From an uncultured Bacilli bacterium (GTDB taxonomy: Bacteria; Bacillota_I; Bacilli_A; RFN20; CAG-288), in the NCBI GenBank assembly GCA_934725685.1, contig CAKVBX010000032.1, positions 1-19,177 on the forward strand: a DNA stretch of 19,177 bases, read 5' to 3'. The first letter of the stretch is position 1. Each line of letters opens with the position of its first letter. Under the pieces are notes generated by a model, which was not told the origin of the DNA, did no database searches, and saw only the letters and a list, made by a program, of their open reading frames with translations. Positions 15,747 to 19,177 of the stretch are shown one piece after another. The translations under genes and the position numbers were made by a program.

Positions 15747-17917
15747 TCGATAACGAACATAACAATCAGAATGCTTCGGAAAATCCCGAAGTTTCCTACA
15801 CCTTCGAAGCCGGAAAGAAAGGCAACGATGCCTTCGGCAATCAGGTGGATGACGCTCAGTTTTCCTTTGTCCAGAAAGACAAGAAGATTCACGATACCAA
15901 GTTCACGACCCGTCCGACGACCTTCCTCCGCGATGCGTTCCACCGCTTCCGCAAGAACAAGTCCTCCGTGGTCGGCGGCATTATCTTAGGAACCCTCTTC
16001 GTCTTATCCATCGTCCTTCCTTTCCAAATTGACTATGAAGGCAAGGACAGCGATGGCAATACGGTCACCAAGCATATTCAGACACTTCCCTACGACATCA
16101 AGAACAAGCATGATTACGAGACCAACCTCCCGATGAAGCTGTTCTCTGCCGGCAGCGGATTTTGGGATGGAACCAGAACGTTGAAGAACCAGACACTTCC
16201 TTATGGGCTTAACGAAGATGGTACCATCAATTATGATGATTACATCGGAAGCTATGACGACGAGGAAACCATTGTCAAAGTCAAGAATGTCAAGACCGGC
16301 TATGTCGATCACGCCTCCACTTCCGGTTCTGGCGGATACGCCAAAATCGAAAAGGAAGCCAAAGCCGATCAGACCGGTTATCTCTATTACACTCCGCTCA
16401 AGCTTGATCTCAAAAACAATAAGTATCAGATTTCCTATACATTGGGAACCAGAGAGAAAGATGGCTATGAAGCTACGCCGGAATGGGCCATCATTCTTTG
16501 CGGCAATGACGGCTCCATCAACTATCTGACTGAGTTCTCCAGAGATTACGGCACTGCCCTGAAGAAGGATAGCGATGACATGACGGTCACCAAGCACGAG
16601 ACCGTCACAAAAGATCTCAACGAACTCATCAGCAACAGCAATACCCCTTCCTCCGTCCTCAATCAGCAGTTCTCCATCGGATTCCTCATGAAATCCGAAG
16701 CCGACAGCAAGACTGCCTTCTTCCTCCATGATTTCGAAATCACCGGAACGAAGAATGACGGCTCTGCCCTCGCCGCTTCCGAACGCAGAAATCTCAGAAT
16801 GAGAAGCTTCGGAACCTCCAATTCCGAAGTCAAGGATGCCAATGCGCTTGTTCAGCTCGAAAAGATGAATGGCTCCACGGCCAATGCGTCCTATTGGACC
16901 TCTATCACGACGGAACGTTTCGATGCGGTCGATACCTTCTCCATGAAGTGCGACCTCCTCATCGATGCCTACCGTCTCGCCTATGGTTACCGCAAGGGTA
17001 TCAAAGTCTCCACGGCGACCTTCCAGGATTGGATCAAGAAGGGCTATATCGAATATGATTTCACCAAGAGCAACGCCGTCGCTCCGAGCACTTTCAAGGT
17101 GACCGAAGCCGGTGAAAAATCCGGTGAAGTCTACGTCCGTGAAGTTAACGCCCAGACTTCCGCCACTGCCAACGGTGAAACCATCTACACGATGGACTGC
17201 ACCGTTCTCATGTATCGGTATCTCGGCTATTCTTCGATGCCTATCCATCTTCTCGGAACCGAATATCAGGGAAAGGACATTCTCAAATATGTCTTCTCCG
17301 GTCTTCGCACTTCCCTGATTCTCGGCATCATCGTCGCCCTTGTCAATATCACCATCGGTGTCATCTGGGGAAGTATCTCCGGTTACTTCGGCGGTGCCGT
17401 CGACCTTGTCATGGAACGTATCACGGATGTCCTTGCCGGTATCCCGTGGATCATTCTTATGACCGTTCTCACCCTGAAGCTCGGCCAGAACTTCTTTGTC
17501 TTTGCCCTGTCTCTCTGCCTAACAGGTTGGATCGGAACGGAGGCAACCACAAGATCGCAGTTCTACCGATACCGAGGAAGAGAATACGTTCTCGCCGCCA
17601 AGACACTCGGTGCCAAGGCACCCAGACTCATCTTCCGTCACATTCTTCCCAATGCCATCGGTACCATCATCACAAGCTCCATCCTGATGATTCCGTCCAC
17701 CATCTTCTCCGAAGCGACCATCTCCTATCTCGGTCTCGGCCTTCAGAACCTCGATTCTCTCGGCGTCATCCTTTCCGACAGCCAGAAGAATCTTTCGGAA
17801 TATCCGTATCAGCTTGTCATCCCCGCCATCATCATCTCGTTGCTCATGATCTGTTTCAATCTCTTCGGAAACGGTCTCCGTGATGCGTTCAACCCGTCAC
17901 TGAAAGGATCGGAATAA
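15743..17917 (+). CDS. oppC: OppC-type permease with ~400-residue extracytoplasmic insertion
   Basis: This protein has 724 residues against about 300 for ordinary OppC. The cytoplasmic N-terminus (1-72) leads to TM1 (about 75-95, VVGGIILGTLFVLSIVLPF), as in OppC_N. The usual join to the core, HPLGTDxxGRD, appears only at residue 502 (HLLGTEYQGKD). About 400 residues (97-500) are therefore inserted on the outer face. Within them, 172-335 is beta-rich (GYLYYTPLKLDLKNNKYQIS ... FFLHDFEITG) and resembles a jelly-roll carbohydrate-binding type fold; this is tentative. The core has an EAA-type loop (YVLAAKTLGAKAPRLIFRHILPN) and ends with YLGLGLQN and NGLRDAFNPSLKG. GGGAG (15731-15735) inside oppB precedes the start, and the genes overlap by 4 nt. 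No frameshift is seen, so the insertion is a true part of the frame. Confidence 0.9.
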   Translation: MIDNEHNNQNASENPEVSYTFEAGKKGNDAFGNQVDDAQFSFVQKDKKIHDTKFTTRPTTFLRDAFHRFRKNKSSVVGGIILGTLFVLSIVLPFQIDYEGKDSDGNTVTKHIQTLPYDIKNKHDYETNLPMKLFSAGSGFWDGTRTLKNQTLPYGLNEDGTINYDDYIGSYDDEETIVKVKNVKTGYVDHASTSGSGGYAKIEKEAKADQTGYLYYTPLKLDLKNNKYQISYTLGTREKDGYEATPEWAIILCGNDGSINYLTEFSRDYGTALKKDSDDMTVTKHETVTKDLNELISNSNTPSSVLNQQFSIGFLMKSEADSKTAFFLHDFEITGTKNDGSALAASERRNLRMRSFGTSNSEVKDANALVQLEKMNGSTANASYWTSITTERFDAVDTFSMKCDLLIDAYRLAYGYRKGIKVSTATFQDWIKKGYIEYDFTKSNAVAPSTFKVTEAGEKSGEVYVREVNAQTSATANGETIYTMDCTVLMYRYLGYSSMPIHLLGTEYQGKDILKYVFSGLRTSLILGIIVALVNITIGVIWGSISGYFGGAVDLVMERITDVLAGIPWIILMTVLTLKLGQNFFVFALSLCLTGWIGTEATTRSQFYRYRGREYVLAAKTLGAKAPRLIFRHILPNAIGTIITSSILMIPSTIFSEATISYLGLGLQNLDSLGVILSDSQKNLSEYPYQLVIPAIIISLLMICFNLFGNGLRDAFNPSLKGSE

Positions 17918-17918
17918 T

Positions 17919-19177
17919 ATGGAAAACAATGAACAGAATGTTCTTCAGAACCAGGAAGAAACTCAGGAAAACAGCCGTCCCTATGCCGGCAAGACTCTCT
18001 CCGAGATTCTCGCCTCCCAGAAACGGGACGATGCGATTCTTTCTGTCCGTAACCTTCACGTCTCCTTCAAGACGGATGAAGGCTTAGTTCATGCCGTCCG
18101 CGGTGTCACCTTCGACCTTTACAAAGGAGAAACCCTCTGTATCGTCGGAGAATCCGGAAGTGGCAAGTCCGTCACTTCCAAGACCATCATGGGTATCCTT
18201 GCGGCTTCTGCCGTCATCGAAAAGGGATCCGTCATGTTCGAGGGAGAAGACCTCACCAAAATCGATGAGAGCGAATTCCACCGCATCCGCGGCCACAAGA
18301 TCGGCATGATCTTCCAGGATCCGCTTTCCTCCCTTAATCCGATCATGAAGGTCGGAAAGCAGATCACCGAAGCGATGCTCGTGAACGGAAATCTCCTCAA
18401 GAGAATGAAGGACCAGATCACTGCCAAGGAAAATGCTGAATATAAGAACAATGAAGTCAAAAGAGACGAAGTCTATCGTCGCGCCGACAGAAGAGTCGAA
18501 GCTTCCGATGAGGAATTCTCCAAGGAAATCTATCAGCTTCGCACCAAAGTCAATGAAGCCGATCTTGCAAGAGACCAGTATCAGAAAGGGACTCCCGAGT
18601 ATGAGAAGGCAGAGAAAGATTATCTCGCTCTGAAAGAAAAGACTTCCGAAGACATTAAGAAGCTTGAAGTCAAGAAGAAAGAAAAACATGCTCTCCTTGT
18701 CAAGGAAGGTCAGGAAGCCAAAAAGGAAGCTGACAGAATCTATAAGGAAGCTCTCCCTACGCTGAAGGCTGCCCTGAAGGCCAAGAACAAGGAAGCTGAC
18801 GAAGAAATCAAGAAATTTAAGGCAGAAGAAAAAGCAAAGTACCTCGCCGAAAAGAAACCGCTCGATGAAGAGTTTTACAAGCTCTGCCGGTCTTATTTCT
18901 CAGAAAAAGATAAGACGAAGAAGGCGGATATCAAGAAGAGAGTCAAGGAACTCTATCTTGAAAGAAAGGCGAAGAAAGAAGCCTATCAGTCCAAGTTCCG
19001 CATTTCCAAGAAGGACGCCAAGGAGGCTGCCCTCAAGGTCATGAAGGAAGTCGGCATCCCGCAGCCGGAGCAGCGTTTTAAGCAGTATCCCTTCGAATTT
19101 TCCGGCGGTATGAGACAGCGTATCGTCATCGCCATCGCCCTGACGGCCAACCCGGATGTCCTCATCTGCGATGAGCC
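17919..19177 (+). CDS. oppD: Oligopeptide transporter ATPase OppD with coiled-coil insertion (3' end off window)
   Basis: The open frame runs from ATG 17919, 1 nt after the oppC stop with AGGA at 17905-17908, to the window edge (about 419 residues, incomplete). After a 38-residue polar leader, an ABC ATPase begins (ILSVRNLHVSFKTDEG). It has Walker A GESGSGKS (77-84), Q-loop Gln133 in MIFQDPLSSLNP, signature FSGGMRQR (394-401) and Walker B VLICDEP (414-420) at the edge. Usual OppD proteins pass directly from the segment after the Q-loop (AMLVNGNLLKR, 152-162) to SKKDAKEAALKVMKEVGIP (363-381). Here about 200 residues of Lys/Glu/Ala-rich sequence, predicted helical and coiled-coil, are inserted between them. 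All catalytic motifs are intact, so ATP hydrolysis to drive peptide import is expected. Confidence 0.92.
   Translation, partial: MENNEQNVLQNQEETQENSRPYAGKTLSEILASQKRDDAILSVRNLHVSFKTDEGLVHAVRGVTFDLYKGETLCIVGESGSGKSVTSKTIMGILAASAVIEKGSVMFEGEDLTKIDESEFHRIRGHKIGMIFQDPLSSLNPIMKVGKQITEAMLVNGNLLKRMKDQITAKENAEYKNNEVKRDEVYRRADRRVEASDEEFSKEIYQLRTKVNEADLARDQYQKGTPEYEKAEKDYLALKEKTSEDIKKLEVKKKEKHALLVKEGQEAKKEADRIYKEALPTLKAALKAKNKEADEEIKKFKAEEKAKYLAEKKPLDEEFYKLCRSYFSEKDKTKKADIKKRVKELYLERKAKKEAYQSKFRISKKDAKEAALKVMKEVGIPQPEQRFKQYPFEFSGGMRQRIVIAIALTANPDVLICDE

Noticed and set aside
1..19177. CRISPR arrays, tRNA/rRNA genes, insertion sequences
   Set aside because: I looked for regularly spaced direct repeats, tRNA-like cloverleaf arms and transposase motifs and saw none.

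Overview
The window looks like a Bacillota (Firmicutes) chromosome segment. The evidence is Gram-positive-type Shine-Dalgarno sites (AGGAGG), a lipobox lipoprotein signal, CcpA-type cre-like sites, the standard genetic code (TGA used as stop) and the protein families present. A lineage near Erysipelotrichia or the gut 'Mollicutes-like' Bacilli (RF39/RFN20 type) fits the protein style, including the GCGG C-terminal tail and the oversized Opp subunits. That placement is inference. The left ~2.5 kb is clearly more AT-rich than the right-hand 17 kb, whose genes favour C-ending codons (ATC, TTC, GTC, CTC).

Layout. 1-1080: a lone short-chain dehydrogenase/reductase between two hairpins. 1108-2242 (minus): a decayed Fic-family gene that can be rebuilt along its whole length if about six single-base indels are corrected, five of them in A-tracts. 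A nested inverted repeat covers its start. 2550-6826: a two-gene plus-strand unit made of a large cytoplasmic coiled-coil protein, flanked at both ends by copies of a degenerate HNH-like domain, followed by peptidase T. 7055-11113: a secreted multidomain subtilisin (S8, PA insert, C-terminal membrane tail) preceded by a cre-like site and followed by a strong intrinsic terminator. 11175-11558: a small two-part membrane protein (DUF3899-like) with no visible Shine-Dalgarno. 11728 to the right edge: an oligopeptide ABC transporter operon, oppA-oppB-oppC-oppD. oppD runs off the window just after Walker B.

How the genes fit together. The surface subtilisin would cut extracellular protein, the Opp system would import the peptides, and the cytoplasmic tripeptidase PepT would release amino acids. 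All three are adjacent and on the same strand, and cre-like motifs precede both the protease and oppA, so joint carbon-catabolite control is plausible.

The most unusual material is the transporter itself. OppA carries extra beta domains at both ends. OppC has about 400 extra residues between TM1 and the permease core, part of which reads like a jelly-roll domain. OppD has about 205 residues of charged helix inserted between the Q-loop and the ABC signature. The protein with duplicated HNH-like domains is the other candidate for an undescribed system.
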